Assembly: GCA_964517795.1 (NCBI GenBank)
Contig: CAZFDE010000043.1
Coordinates: 1 to 21,529 of the forward strand
DNA from: CAZFDE01 sp964517795
Lineage (GTDB): Bacteria; Planctomycetota; Phycisphaerae; Sedimentisphaerales; Anaerobacaceae
Direction: 5' to 3'
Length of the DNA: 21,529 nucleotides
The notes under the pieces were generated by a model, which was given only the letters and a program-made list of their open reading frames with translations, was not told the DNA's origin and searched no databases. Each line of letters opens with the position of its first letter. The first letter of the stretch is position 1. The translations under genes and the position numbers were made by a program. Positions 1-7,202 of the stretch are shown here, piece by piece.

Positions 1-404
1 CACCCTACGAATGGTGGGCACGGCCGATTCGGGATTCGGGGCTCGGTTCTCGTGTCTCGTTTATGGCGGTCCTTTGGGCGTTTATTTTTGATTCAGCATG
101 GGCAACGAGTCTACGAGAACAGCGGTGTAAATCCGTGAGATTCCGTGGTTTCGGTTATCTGGATTAAAAGTTACGAAAACCGAATCCGAACGGCTTAAGC
201 CGATCATCGGGCTAAAGTGTGATTTTCCTACTGATGGGGGTGTTTTTTGCTGAAAACGGGGGATTGTGGGGAATCGTCCCATAAAATCGGTAAAGTTTTC
301 AAGGGAGATTGGCCGAAATTAGAATAGGCCCTTATATCGGCGTTATTACTATTGGCAGAGCCGATTTTCAGGCCGGGATAAACGGATTTGCTGGAGATTC
401 AAGG
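1..404. other. Intergenic leader upstream of the ParA gene
   Basis: No convincing gene is seen here. A short minus-strand reading frame at 82-282 has no ribosome binding site or recognisable family and is probably chance. The stretch holds a perfect 12-bp palindrome (CGGCTTAAGCCG, 191-202) and a small GC-rich dyad near 274-288 (TGGGG / TCCCA with a G-T pair). A TAAAAT hexamer at about 289-294 could be a -10 box for the ParA gene, but I see no good -35 partner. These are candidate regulatory sites only. Confidence 0.4.
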
Positions 405-1625
405 ATGAGAACGATTGCGATAGTCAATCAAAAGGGCGGTTGCGGCAAGACTACGATATCGATCAATCTTGCCAGCGCCCTTGCCGAATCGGGCCACAAA
501 ACATTGCTGGTCGATATGGACCCGCAGTCCCACTGTGCGGTGGGGCTGGCGGTGCCCGAAGACCAAGTCGAGCAGAGCATATACGATGTCCTGATCAGCG
601 ACAGCCGCGACGAACCGATGCGGCTCAACGAGATCCTCTGGCAGATCAATGAGCAGTTCGAGCTGGCCCCGGCCAGTATCGATCTGTCGGCCTTCGAGCA
701 GCAGATGGCGGGCATCAACGAACGCGAAAAATGCCTCAAGCGGGTGCTCGATGAGGTTGACGGTCAATACGATTTTACGATCATCGATTGTCCGCCCGCG
801 GTGAGTCTGCTGACGTTTAATGCGCTGCATGCCGCGACCGATATTATCGTGCCGGTCGAGACGGGCTATTTTTCGCTGCACGGACTGAGCCGACAGCTCG
901 AAACGCTCAGTATCCTGTGCCGACGGTCCGGTGCGACGATCGATGTGCGGGTGCTGGCGAGTCTGTACGATATCCGCACGAAGATGGCGCGGGAAGTGCT
1001 GGCGGAGCTGCGCAATCATTTCAACGACCGGATGTTCAAGACGGTCGTGAATTTCAATACGAAAATCAAGGAGGCGGCCTCGTTCGGCCAGCCGATCAAC
1101 GAATACGATTCGGCCAGCAAAGGCGCCAAGGATTTCAGCGCGCTGGCGGACGAGATCATCGGCGAGATTGCGCAACCCAAGCCGCGCGAAGCGATTCGGA
1201 CGCTCTCCGACCAACTCGAATCGATCTCGGCCAGTGCGAACGAAATCCTGCGGCAGACGAACCTCAAACCCGAGATTAAGGCAATCGAGCCGCCGCGGAC
1301 CGCCCAAGCGCAGCAGATGATCACCGAGGACAAGCTTGTGGACTATTACGGCGTGAACCAGATTTCCGATGCGATCATGTTCGTGACGCTGTATCCGCGG
1401 GCCAAAGCGGTCGCGATCGCAGGCGATTTCAATAACTGGCAGCCGACCAAGACGCCGCTGCAGAAAGTCAACGACAAGGGCATCTGGAAAACGCAGATGA
1501 AACTGCCGGCCGGCACGTATCGCTACCGGCTCGTCGTGGACGGCCAGTGGCAGCAGGATCCGTATAACGCGAACGTCGAACCTAATCCATACGGCGGATT
1601 TAATTCGCTGGTGGATGTCAAATAA
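405..1625 (+). CDS. ParA/MinD-type ATPase fused to a C-terminal CBM48/AMPK-type glycogen-binding domain
   Basis: Cytoplasmic P-loop ATPase of the ParA/Soj class, 406 residues. Seen: deviant Walker A KGGCGKTT (residues 10-17) right after the first strand MRTIAIVNQ, the Walker A-prime strand LLVDMDPQSH, and Walker B FTIIDCPP. A linker of about 65 residues, rich in Ser, Glu and Gln, leads to a C-terminal beta-sandwich module (about 320-406) with GDFNNW, GTYRYRLVVDG and DPYN, the signature of AMPK/isoamylase early-set glycogen-binding domains. A TTG at 309 would add 32 residues, but the ATG at 405 has GGAG 8 nt upstream and begins exactly at the conserved ParA N-terminus, so I chose it. No parB or parS partner is visible, so an orphan ParA positioning or regulatory role is likelier than plasmid or chromosome partitioning. 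Polysaccharide binding by the tail is inferred from the family. The fusion fits Phycisphaerae, as far as I recall. Confidence 0.9.
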   Translation: MRTIAIVNQKGGCGKTTISINLASALAESGHKTLLVDMDPQSHCAVGLAVPEDQVEQSIYDVLISDSRDEPMRLNEILWQINEQFELAPASIDLSAFEQQMAGINEREKCLKRVLDEVDGQYDFTIIDCPPAVSLLTFNALHAATDIIVPVETGYFSLHGLSRQLETLSILCRRSGATIDVRVLASLYDIRTKMAREVLAELRNHFNDRMFKTVVNFNTKIKEAASFGQPINEYDSASKGAKDFSALADEIIGEIAQPKPREAIRTLSDQLESISASANEILRQTNLKPEIKAIEPPRTAQAQQMITEDKLVDYYGVNQISDAIMFVTLYPRAKAVAIAGDFNNWQPTKTPLQKVNDKGIWKTQMKLPAGTYRYRLVVDGQWQQDPYNANVEPNPYGGFNSLVDVK

Positions 1626-1660
1626 AACCGCACCAACCGCAACCGCTCTCAAATCCCAAG

Positions 1661-1691
1661 AGACCCTGTCACCCCTCTCCGGGCAGGGTCT
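1661..1691. terminator. Inverted repeat between convergent genes, possible bidirectional terminator
   Basis: A perfect 8-bp inverted repeat (AGACCCTG at 1661-1668, CAGGGTCT at 1684-1691) with a 15-nt loop lies between the stop of the ParA gene and the stop of the convergent aldolase-like gene. The position fits a shared terminator. There is no clear T-tract on either side, so a factor-independent mechanism is not assured. Confidence 0.4.
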
Positions 1692-1768
1692 ATCTATCAT
1701 TTGCGATTGACTTGTTCGACTCCGCCGGGGACATGTCTTTTCGATTTAGGTTGTACGGGCCGGACAGC

Positions 1769-2470
1769 TTAAGCGGTTTCGATGTTGCGCAAGGTTTGAA
1801 CCATGGTCTCGTCGAGCGGTTGCGAATCTTTAGCGGTCAACAGGATCCGGCAGGCCAATTCGAAAAAGACCGCCCGCTGGATTGCCTCGTCGAAATCGGT
1901 ACCGACGGTTGCCAGGCCGTGATTTTTCATGATGACCATGCGCGTATCGGGACCGGCGAAGGCGTCGATTGTCGCTTGTGCCAGTTCCGGCGAACCGGGG
2001 CCCAGGGCCGGCACGATCACCGGTTGGCCGATATAGACGGGCACTTCGATAATGACATTAAAATTGAACTGTTCCGGCTTGTCGCAGGCGATGGCCGTGG
2101 CGCAGGGGCTTTGGAAATGCAGCACGACGTTGACCTCGGGTCGGTTCTTGAGGATCCCCAGATGAAAGACGCTCTCGCAAGTCGGCCGCACGCCGTTGAT
2201 ACAGATGCCTTTTTGGATATCGCAGAGTGATACTTGTTCGGGGGTCAGCTCGGCGAGCCATGAGCGACTGGCCGAGAGTAATGCCCGATGTTCGTCGATC
2301 CGCCACGAAAGATTGCCGCTGCTGCACTGCACGAGTCCGTAGCGGCCGACTTTGCGGCAGGCGTTTACAAAGGTACCGGTTTTGCTCGGTTCAATTTCCA
2401 TGAGATTATCATATCGGGCCGGGACGGTTTTTTCAATGGCTTTCGATGTACGATGCATCATACCCGCCAT
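1769..2470 (-). CDS. Class II aldolase/adducin-family protein (L-fuculose-phosphate aldolase-like)
   Basis: Member of the zinc-dependent class II sugar-phosphate aldolase family (FucA, RhaD, AraD, MtnB), 233 residues against about 215 for FucA. Seen: the phosphate-loop region GLVQCSSGNLS (45-55), the catalytic acid Glu99 in CESVFH, the first zinc ligand His118 in VVLHFQSP, and the third ligand His184 in KNHGLATVG. The second zinc ligand of the HxH motif is Gln120 instead of His. The fold call is safe. The substrate is not known, and with an altered metal site the reaction could be a dehydratase, epimerase or decarboxylase type. The start is uncertain: the ATG at 2470 has no strong Shine-Dalgarno sequence, and an internal ATG at residue 24 (2401) would also leave the domain whole. 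The gene is divergent from cysK, and hairpin element A lies in its leader. Confidence 0.8.
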   Translation of the reverse strand: MAGMMHRTSKAIEKTVPARYDNLMEIEPSKTGTFVNACRKVGRYGLVQCSSGNLSWRIDEHRALLSASRSWLAELTPEQVSLCDIQKGICINGVRPTCESVFHLGILKNRPEVNVVLHFQSPCATAIACDKPEQFNFNVIIEVPVYIGQPVIVPALGPGSPELAQATIDAFAGPDTRMVIMKNHGLATVGTDFDEAIQRAVFFELACRILLTAKDSQPLDETMVQTLRNIETA

Positions 2471-2761
2471 ACACTAACCGGAAATAGGACAAACATGACC
2501 GCGCAGAAAAAAACAGGACTGGGTGCGGAGGGAGAGGAAAAAGCGAAATATCCCAGCCCTGTGTAGAGCAATCCATGCTTCTATATTTTATACTAAAGGC
2601 AACAGAAAATGTTCATTGGATTCAAATTACTCCGTCCGAAGGCCCCACCCCGGAACCGCATTTTTGTGCCCATAGAAGCTTTATCTTGCTTCAATAATCG
2701 TATTATATTAGAATCCGGCGTTTAATGCAAGGATTTTAAAGCATTTTTTTGAGGAAATTTT
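2471..2761. other. Divergent intergenic region between the aldolase-like gene and cysK
   Basis: About 290 nt. It holds hairpin element A (2513-2562), which read on the minus strand is followed by seven T residues and so resembles an attenuator ahead of the aldolase-like gene. Closer to cysK the sequence turns AT-rich; TATATT at 2704-2709 with a poor -35 (TTATCT, 2681-2686, 17-nt spacer) is a weak promoter candidate for cysK. Confidence 0.4.
2513..2562 (-). repeat. Hairpin element A (copy 1 of a short dispersed palindromic element)
   Basis: Arms at 2513-2523 and 2552-2562 pair in 10 of 11 positions, with one A-C mismatch at 2518/2557. The 28-nt loop is purine-rich on the plus strand and contains GGAGGGAG, so the minus-strand transcript would carry a CCTC-rich loop. 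On the minus strand the stem is followed by TTTTTTT, giving the form of an intrinsic terminator or attenuator. It is similar in both arms and loop core to element B at 3701-3750. Confidence 0.55.
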
Positions 2762-3649
2762 ATGCTGACTGAAAATATTCTGGATCTGATCGGTAATACC
2801 CCGCTTTTACGGCTCAAGGGTGAGCGGATTTTCGCCAAAGCGGAATTTCTCAATCCCGGCGGCAGCATCAAAGACCGGGTGGCCCTGGCGATGCTCGAGG
2901 GTGCTCAGCGCGACGGCAAGCTCAAGGCTGATTCGATCATTGTCGAGCCGACCAGCGGCAACACCGGTATCGGGATCGCGCTGGTGGGGCGGTTGATGGG
3001 ATATACGGTTCGCATCGTGATGCCCGAGGGGATGAGCGACGAACGCAAGAAATTGATCAAAGCATTGGGCGCAGATTTGATACTGACTCCGGATAAGGAA
3101 TCGCTGCCGGGAGCGGTTGCTTATGTCGAGCAAATGGCCGCTGAGGACAGCCGCGTTTTCGTCCCGCAGCAATTCAAAAACCCTGAAAATCCTAAGGTTC
3201 ACTATGAACAGACGGCCCGTGAATTGTGGCGCCAGATGAGCGGTGAGATCGCCTGTTTCGTCGCCGGGGTGGGCAGCGGCGGAACGTTGCAGGGCGTCGG
3301 TCAGTTTCTCAAAGCGCATAAGCCGGACACTCGGATTGTTGCGGTCGAGCCTAAGGATGTATCGGCCTTATTAGGCCATGAGCCCGGTCTGCATCAGATT
3401 CAGGGGATTGGCGACGGATTTGTTCCCGATGTGCTGGATGTATCGCTGGTGGACGAGGTGGTCGAGGTAACCGATGAGGATGCGATCGAAACCACACGCC
3501 AACTCGGCCGCGATTTTGGGCTTTTGGTCGGGATTAGCTCCGGAGCGAATGTCTGGGCCGCCCGCCAATTAATGAAAACCTGCGATGGGCATATTGCTAC
3601 TGTTCTGCCGGATCGTGCGGAACGATACTTCAGCACAGCATTGTTATAA
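2762..3649 (+). CDS. cysK: Cysteine synthase A (O-acetylserine sulfhydrylase)
   Basis: PLP enzyme that makes L-cysteine from O-acetylserine and sulfide in the cytoplasm. 295 residues, slightly shorter than the usual 305-320. Seen: GNTPLLRL near the N-terminus, Schiff-base Lys37 in NPGGSIKDR, the substrate loop TSGNTG (64-69), the phosphate-binding GSGGT (171-175), the GISSGAN motif, and the typical C-terminal LPDRAERYFST. The ATG at 2762 has GAGG 7 nt upstream. It is read alone; hairpin elements A and B lie before and after it. A cystathionine beta-synthase-like role is less likely because there are no CBS domains and the C-terminus is standard for CysK. Confidence 0.95.
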   Translation: MLTENILDLIGNTPLLRLKGERIFAKAEFLNPGGSIKDRVALAMLEGAQRDGKLKADSIIVEPTSGNTGIGIALVGRLMGYTVRIVMPEGMSDERKKLIKALGADLILTPDKESLPGAVAYVEQMAAEDSRVFVPQQFKNPENPKVHYEQTARELWRQMSGEIACFVAGVGSGGTLQGVGQFLKAHKPDTRIVAVEPKDVSALLGHEPGLHQIQGIGDGFVPDVLDVSLVDEVVEVTDEDAIETTRQLGRDFGLLVGISSGANVWAARQLMKTCDGHIATVLPDRAERYFSTALL

Positions 3650-3700
3650 CCTTTTTTATATAATAGACATACCTGTTTCGCCCGGAATATGCGCATAAAA

Positions 3701-3750
3701 ACAGGGCTGAGGTTGGGAGGGAGGAAAGAGGAATTTGAACCCCAGCCCGT
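3701..3750 (-). repeat. Hairpin element B (copy 2 of a short dispersed palindromic element)
   Basis: Arms GGGCTGAGG (3704-3712) and CCCCAGCCC (3740-3748) pair in 8 of 9 positions. The 27-nt loop again contains GGGAGGGAGG on the plus strand. On the minus strand the stem is followed by five T residues. Sequence, loop and orientation match element A at 2513-2562, so this looks like a repeat and not two unrelated terminators. No minus-strand gene lies directly upstream that it could terminate. Confidence 0.5.
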
Positions 3751-3988
3751 CAGTAACAGATTGTGATTTACGGACATCAAGTTTAGGAATTTACTACGAA
3801 TCCCTGTATTGCAGTTATGATGCCCGATCATATACGAATACTGCATTATACCATACTACGGTCACATGTACAATAAAAAATTTATCGGACGAACCACTTT
3901 TTTCTAATTTAAGGCCTGTGCGGAAATTAGAAAAATATTTTTATTTTGATCGGCCACGAAGAATTCACAGCGAAATTGAAAGAATTAC

Positions 3989-4016
3989 TGGACGAGAAGC
4001 GGTCAATCCATACAAT
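3989..4016 (+). promoter_or_regulatory. Candidate sigma-70-type promoter for the GT2 gene
   Basis: TGGACG (3989-3994), a 16-nt spacer and TACAAT (4011-4016) match the housekeeping consensus at 4/6 and 5/6. Transcription would begin near 4023, leaving a very short leader before the ATG at 4041, which has only a weak ribosome binding site. Confidence 0.35.
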
Positions 4017-4040
4017 ACGAGCGAATAAGAGAATACTGAT

Positions 4041-5009
4041 ATGAAGCTGATTATCCAAATACCGTGTTTTAACGAGGAAAAAACGCTGCCCCAGGTGGTC
4101 GCCGATCTGCCTAAACAGATCGAGGGGATTGAAACGATCGAATATATGATCATCGATGACGGCAGCCGCGATAAGACCGTCGAGATCGCCCAGCAACTCG
4201 GCATCCACCACATCGTTAAGCTCGGCACCAATCAGGGATTAGCCAAGGCCTTCATCACCGGCGTCCGCCGCTGCGTCGAATTCGGCGCCGATATTATCGT
4301 CAACACCGACGGCGACAACCAGTACCAGGGCCGCTTTATCCCCGAACTGGTCAAACCGATTCTCGACGACCGCGCTGATATCGTCATCGGCTGCCGCCCG
4401 ATCGAGCAAATCCAGCATTTTTCGTGGCTGAAGAAAAAGCTCCAGCGAATCGGCAGCGGCTTTGTTCGGCGGTTCTCCGGCACCCGCATCGAGGATACCA
4501 CCAGCGGCTTTCGCGCCTATTCCGCCGATGCGGCCATGCAGCTTCAGGTTTTCAACCGCTACACCTATACCTTGGAAACGATTATTCAGGCCGGCGCGAT
4601 GAACGCCCGCCTGCTGGGCATCCCCATCGAGGTCAATGCCAAGACCCGCGAATCGCGCCTGATCTCCAGCATCCCCCGGTACATCAGCCGCTCGGCCGCG
4701 ATCATTATTCGTTCATATATTATTTACAAGCCGTTTCAAACATTCTTCTATACGTCTCTGGTTCCGGGGTTGATTGGGTTGGGGTTGTGTTTTCGGTTTT
4801 TATATTTCTACTGTTGCGGTAACGGCGGCGGGCATTTACAGTCATTAATTCTGGCCGCGATCTTATTGGTCATTTCATTCAATCTGTTCGCGCTGGGCAT
4901 CCTGGGGCATTTGATCGAGACCAACCGCCGGTTATTGCAGGAATCGCTGCACCTGATACGGTGTCATCGCCGAATCCAGGATAAACCCGGTCACTGCGAA
5001 TGCGGTTGA
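4041..5009 (+). CDS. GT2-family glycosyltransferase, polyprenyl-phosphate sugar synthase-like, with two C-terminal membrane helices
   Basis: GT-A fold glycosyltransferase of the DPM1/GtrB/ArnC type, 322 residues. Seen: the N-terminal IIQIPCFNEEKTLPQVV typical of GT2, the nucleotide-binding MIIDDGSRDKT, the metal-binding DGD in NTDGDNQYQG, and the acceptor-side segment DTTSGFRAYS. Two hydrophobic segments near the C-terminus (about 231-252 and 264-290) should anchor it in the inner membrane. These enzymes move a sugar from a nucleotide donor onto undecaprenyl phosphate; the sugar here is unknown. The ribosome binding site is weak (AAGAGAAT). The stop codon lies inside the end of the convergent membrane glycosyltransferase gene. 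The pairing with an ArnT/PMT-type enzyme fits a lipid-linked donor pathway. Confidence 0.88.
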   Translation: MKLIIQIPCFNEEKTLPQVVADLPKQIEGIETIEYMIIDDGSRDKTVEIAQQLGIHHIVKLGTNQGLAKAFITGVRRCVEFGADIIVNTDGDNQYQGRFIPELVKPILDDRADIVIGCRPIEQIQHFSWLKKKLQRIGSGFVRRFSGTRIEDTTSGFRAYSADAAMQLQVFNRYTYTLETIIQAGAMNARLLGIPIEVNAKTRESRLISSIPRYISRSAAIIIRSYIIYKPFQTFFYTSLVPGLIGLGLCFRFLYFYCCGNGGGHLQSLILAAILLVISFNLFALGILGHLIETNRRLLQESLHLIRCHRRIQDKPGHCECG

Positions 5010-6667
5010 GCGACCGGACCGATCGGACGACGCAGATCGAAGATTATCTGACTGTACATCCCCGGTGTCAGAAATTTGCCATCTTCGGTGCGGCTGCCCT
5101 GTTGACCCTGAATGACTTCATACGCAAACTTTTTGGCCAGTTCGTCGATCCACGGTTTAAGTTGCTGTACATACGGCACAATGTAGAACAGGAATTCGCC
5201 GGTTTTAAATTTTTCCTGAAGTTCCTGAGGATTGCGGGCAAATTCGATCTTTCGGTCCAGGTGCCACGCGATCTCGGGACGATAGTGGCCACCCTTGGAT
5301 TTGTGTTGGTTGACGACATAAATCGGTTCCATGACGAGGATACCTTTGTCCGGCGGAATTTTTTCACGCAGCTTTTCGAGCATTTCGATACGTTTTTCCG
5401 GCTGCCAGCGGACCGCGTAATAATAATCGGCTCCCTTGTAACAGAAAACACCGATTACGCCGACAACGATCGCCACCACTGCGATGGCGAGCTTTTTATT
5501 GAGTTTGCCGATAAAATCATAGATCATCATCAGCACCATCGCCGCCGAGATCGCGATAAACGGTGAGAACGGCCGCTGCCAGTATTGATGCCGCCAGACC
5601 AATCCTTTGAAGGTCAGCAGGAACAATACGCCCGGCGCTAAAAACAACCATATTTGCGGGAACCGCCGTTTGGGTGTGGGCGGGATTGCGGTCTTTTTGC
5701 CATGCGATTTGGAATGTTGCGGCCCGGCCCGAAAGACGATCATTTGCCCGATCGTCCAGTAGAACAGCGTCATCAGCAGCACCATCAACGTATAATTCGT
5801 TTGGGCGAACTGGCCGAACTTGGCGAACCACGCCGACCATTTGAATTCGGCCATTTCACCCTTGGCCGATCGCCACTTGTAAAGTTCGACGATCTTGTCG
5901 ATATCCCATCCGAATCCCGCAAACATAATCAGAAAAACCAACACCGCACTGATAAGCGGCGGGACTGTCAACACCAAAAGCAGCTTGAGATTCAGCTTTC
6001 GCTTTTTAAGCAGCACCCCGGCGGCATAATGCGCGAAAATCACAAACGCATAAAAAAAGCCAAGCCACTCGAACTGCAGCATCAAAAACAAAGTTACGCC
6101 CAGCAGAATATAATGATATGCCCGAACCTTCGGCGGTTCCTTAAACGCCCCGATAATCGTCAGATAGGACCACAGCGCAGTCATCACGAACATAACAAAC
6201 CAGCTTCCGAGATTAAAATAACAGTTCAGCGGAAAGATCACATAAATCAGTCCCGCCAGCAGCGCCGTCGGTATGTCCGTCAGGCCCCTGACGATCCGGA
6301 TAAACAACAGCAGCGTAACGATTCCCGTGAGGATTCCCACCACGCGCAGCGCCCAGACATTGACGCCGAAGACGAGCATGGCCGCGGCGTTAAACAGGGC
6401 CGGTGCCTGCGGATGGTCGATATAACGATCCGGGTTTGCCGGTGGCGGGTCACCGACCGCCCAGGTCATCATGCCCTTGGTATAATTCAGCCCGTACCGG
6501 ACATGGTTGCGGGCCAGCCAGGCGCCGTGTGCATGTGCCCAACTATGCAGGCCGTAGAACGGGCGGGTGATCTCGCGCGATTCGGTCACCACCAGCAGCG
6601 CAATCAGTATAAGTGCCAGTATCCAGAATATTCGTTGTTTATTTGCCGGCAGAGCCAATTTTTTCAT
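4991..6667 (-). CDS. ArnT/PMT-type (GT-C, GT39/83-like) integral membrane glycosyltransferase
   Basis: 558 residues with an N-terminal membrane helix (about 11-28) and roughly ten further hydrophobic segments, followed by a soluble C-terminal part of about 150 residues. Seen: the first periplasmic loop with FYGLHSWAHAHGAWLARN and later YIDHPQAPAL, features of bacterial dolichyl-phosphate-mannose/ArnT-like transferases that use lipid-linked sugars on the outer face of the inner membrane. The usual acidic pair of the first loop is not obvious, so activity is inferred from architecture. ATG 6667 is preferred over a GTG at 6679 because GGAG sits 6 nt upstream. The acceptor (lipid, protein or glycan) cannot be told. 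The gene is convergent with the GT2 gene, with overlapping stops. Confidence 0.8.
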   Translation of the reverse strand: MKKLALPANKQRIFWILALILIALLVVTESREITRPFYGLHSWAHAHGAWLARNHVRYGLNYTKGMMTWAVGDPPPANPDRYIDHPQAPALFNAAAMLVFGVNVWALRVVGILTGIVTLLLFIRIVRGLTDIPTALLAGLIYVIFPLNCYFNLGSWFVMFVMTALWSYLTIIGAFKEPPKVRAYHYILLGVTLFLMLQFEWLGFFYAFVIFAHYAAGVLLKKRKLNLKLLLVLTVPPLISAVLVFLIMFAGFGWDIDKIVELYKWRSAKGEMAEFKWSAWFAKFGQFAQTNYTLMVLLMTLFYWTIGQMIVFRAGPQHSKSHGKKTAIPPTPKRRFPQIWLFLAPGVLFLLTFKGLVWRHQYWQRPFSPFIAISAAMVLMMIYDFIGKLNKKLAIAVVAIVVGVIGVFCYKGADYYYAVRWQPEKRIEMLEKLREKIPPDKGILVMEPIYVVNQHKSKGGHYRPEIAWHLDRKIEFARNPQELQEKFKTGEFLFYIVPYVQQLKPWIDELAKKFAYEVIQGQQGSRTEDGKFLTPGMYSQIIFDLRRPIGPVAQPHSQ

Positions 6668-6696
6668 ACCTGTCTCCACGAATTAATACCGCGGCT

Positions 6697-6725
6697 ATAG
6701 TATGGGATTGGCAAGAGACTGTAAA
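6697..6725 (-). promoter_or_regulatory. Promoter for the ArnT/PMT-like gene
   Basis: On the minus strand TTTACA (6720-6725), a 17-nt spacer and TACTAT (6697-6702). Both hexamers are close to the sigma-70 consensus (5/6 and 4/6) with ideal spacing, about 30 nt ahead of the start codon at 6667. Confidence 0.55.
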
Positions 6726-6774
6726 GCATCAAAAGACAGCGAATCTTTAGCAGCAGTGCGTGAAATTCGATGCA

Positions 6775-7191
6775 TTATTCGCCGATGATCTTGACGAGGA
6801 CGCGTTTTTTGCGTTTGCCGTCGAACTCACCATAGAAGATTTGTTCCCACGGCCCGAAATCGAGTTGCCCGTCGGTGACGGCCACGACGACCTCGCGGCC
6901 CATGATCGTGCGCTTCAGATGCGCATCGGCGTTGTCCTCGTAGCCGTTGTGCTTGTACTGCGAGTAGGGCTTTTCCGGTGCGAGTTTTTCGAGCCACACG
7001 TCAAAATCCTGATGCAGGCCGGACTCATCGTCGTTGATAAAGACCGATGCGGTAATGTGCATCGCGTTAACCAGTACGAATCCCTCGGTGATGCCCGACT
7101 CGGCCAGACACTGTTGCACCTGCGGTGTGATATTGATGAATTCGCGCCGTCGCCGCGCCTCGTACCATAATTCCTTGCGATAACTTTTCAT
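6775..7191 (-). CDS. yjbQ: YjbQ family protein (UPF0047; secondary thiamine-phosphate synthase)
   Basis: Small single-domain protein of 138 residues, the usual family size. Seen: MKSYRKELWYEARRRREFINIT at the N-terminus, the conserved VNAMHITASVFIN and ESGLHQDF histidine motifs, NADAHLKRTIMG, and the C-terminal GPWEQIFYGEFDGKRKKRV. YjbQ/YugU proteins form trimers; weak thiamine-phosphate synthase activity has been reported for the E. coli protein, and the true role is unsettled. A TTG at 7206 overlaps the protease stop as TTGA and would add five residues. ATG 7191 matches the family N-terminus better, although neither has a strong ribosome binding site, so translation may be coupled to the upstream gene. 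It is last in the operon with the retropepsin. Confidence 0.9.
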   Translation of the reverse strand: MKSYRKELWYEARRRREFINITPQVQQCLAESGITEGFVLVNAMHITASVFINDDESGLHQDFDVWLEKLAPEKPYSQYKHNGYEDNADAHLKRTIMGREVVVAVTDGQLDFGPWEQIFYGEFDGKRKKRVLVKIIGE

Positions 7192-7202
7192 GAGTTCATA
7201 TC

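Larger units (their letters stand above)
3650..4040. other. AT-rich intergenic region between cysK and the GT2 gene
   Basis: About 390 nt, visibly richer in A and T than its neighbours. It holds hairpin element B (3701-3750), a 7-bp inverted repeat CCTGTTT/AAACAGG (3672-3678, 3699-3705) that overlaps and would compete with the left arm of B, and a promoter candidate just before the GT2 gene. A 97-codon plus-strand frame from a TTG at 3735 runs through it, but it starts inside element B, has no ribosome binding site and resembles no family I know. I do not call a gene. Confidence 0.45.

Noticed and set aside
309..404. TTG start giving a 32-residue N-terminal extension of ParA
   Set aside because: The purine-rich stretch is too close to the TTG, and the extension precedes the conserved ParA N-terminus. 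ATG 405 has a well-placed GGAG.
399..1700. Long minus-strand open frame of 433 codons opposite the ParA gene
   Set aside because: It is rich in Arg, His and Asp with no recognisable domain. It is the antisense shadow of a clearly real ParA gene.
3722..3750. tRNA T-arm-like string (GGTTCAAAT) on the minus strand in hairpin B
   Set aside because: The flanking stem does not pair properly and there is no acceptor, D or anticodon arm.
3735..4028. 97-codon plus-strand frame before the GT2 gene
   Set aside because: It starts at TTG inside a hairpin element, lacks a ribosome binding site and has no family resemblance; composition is that of AT-rich intergenic DNA.
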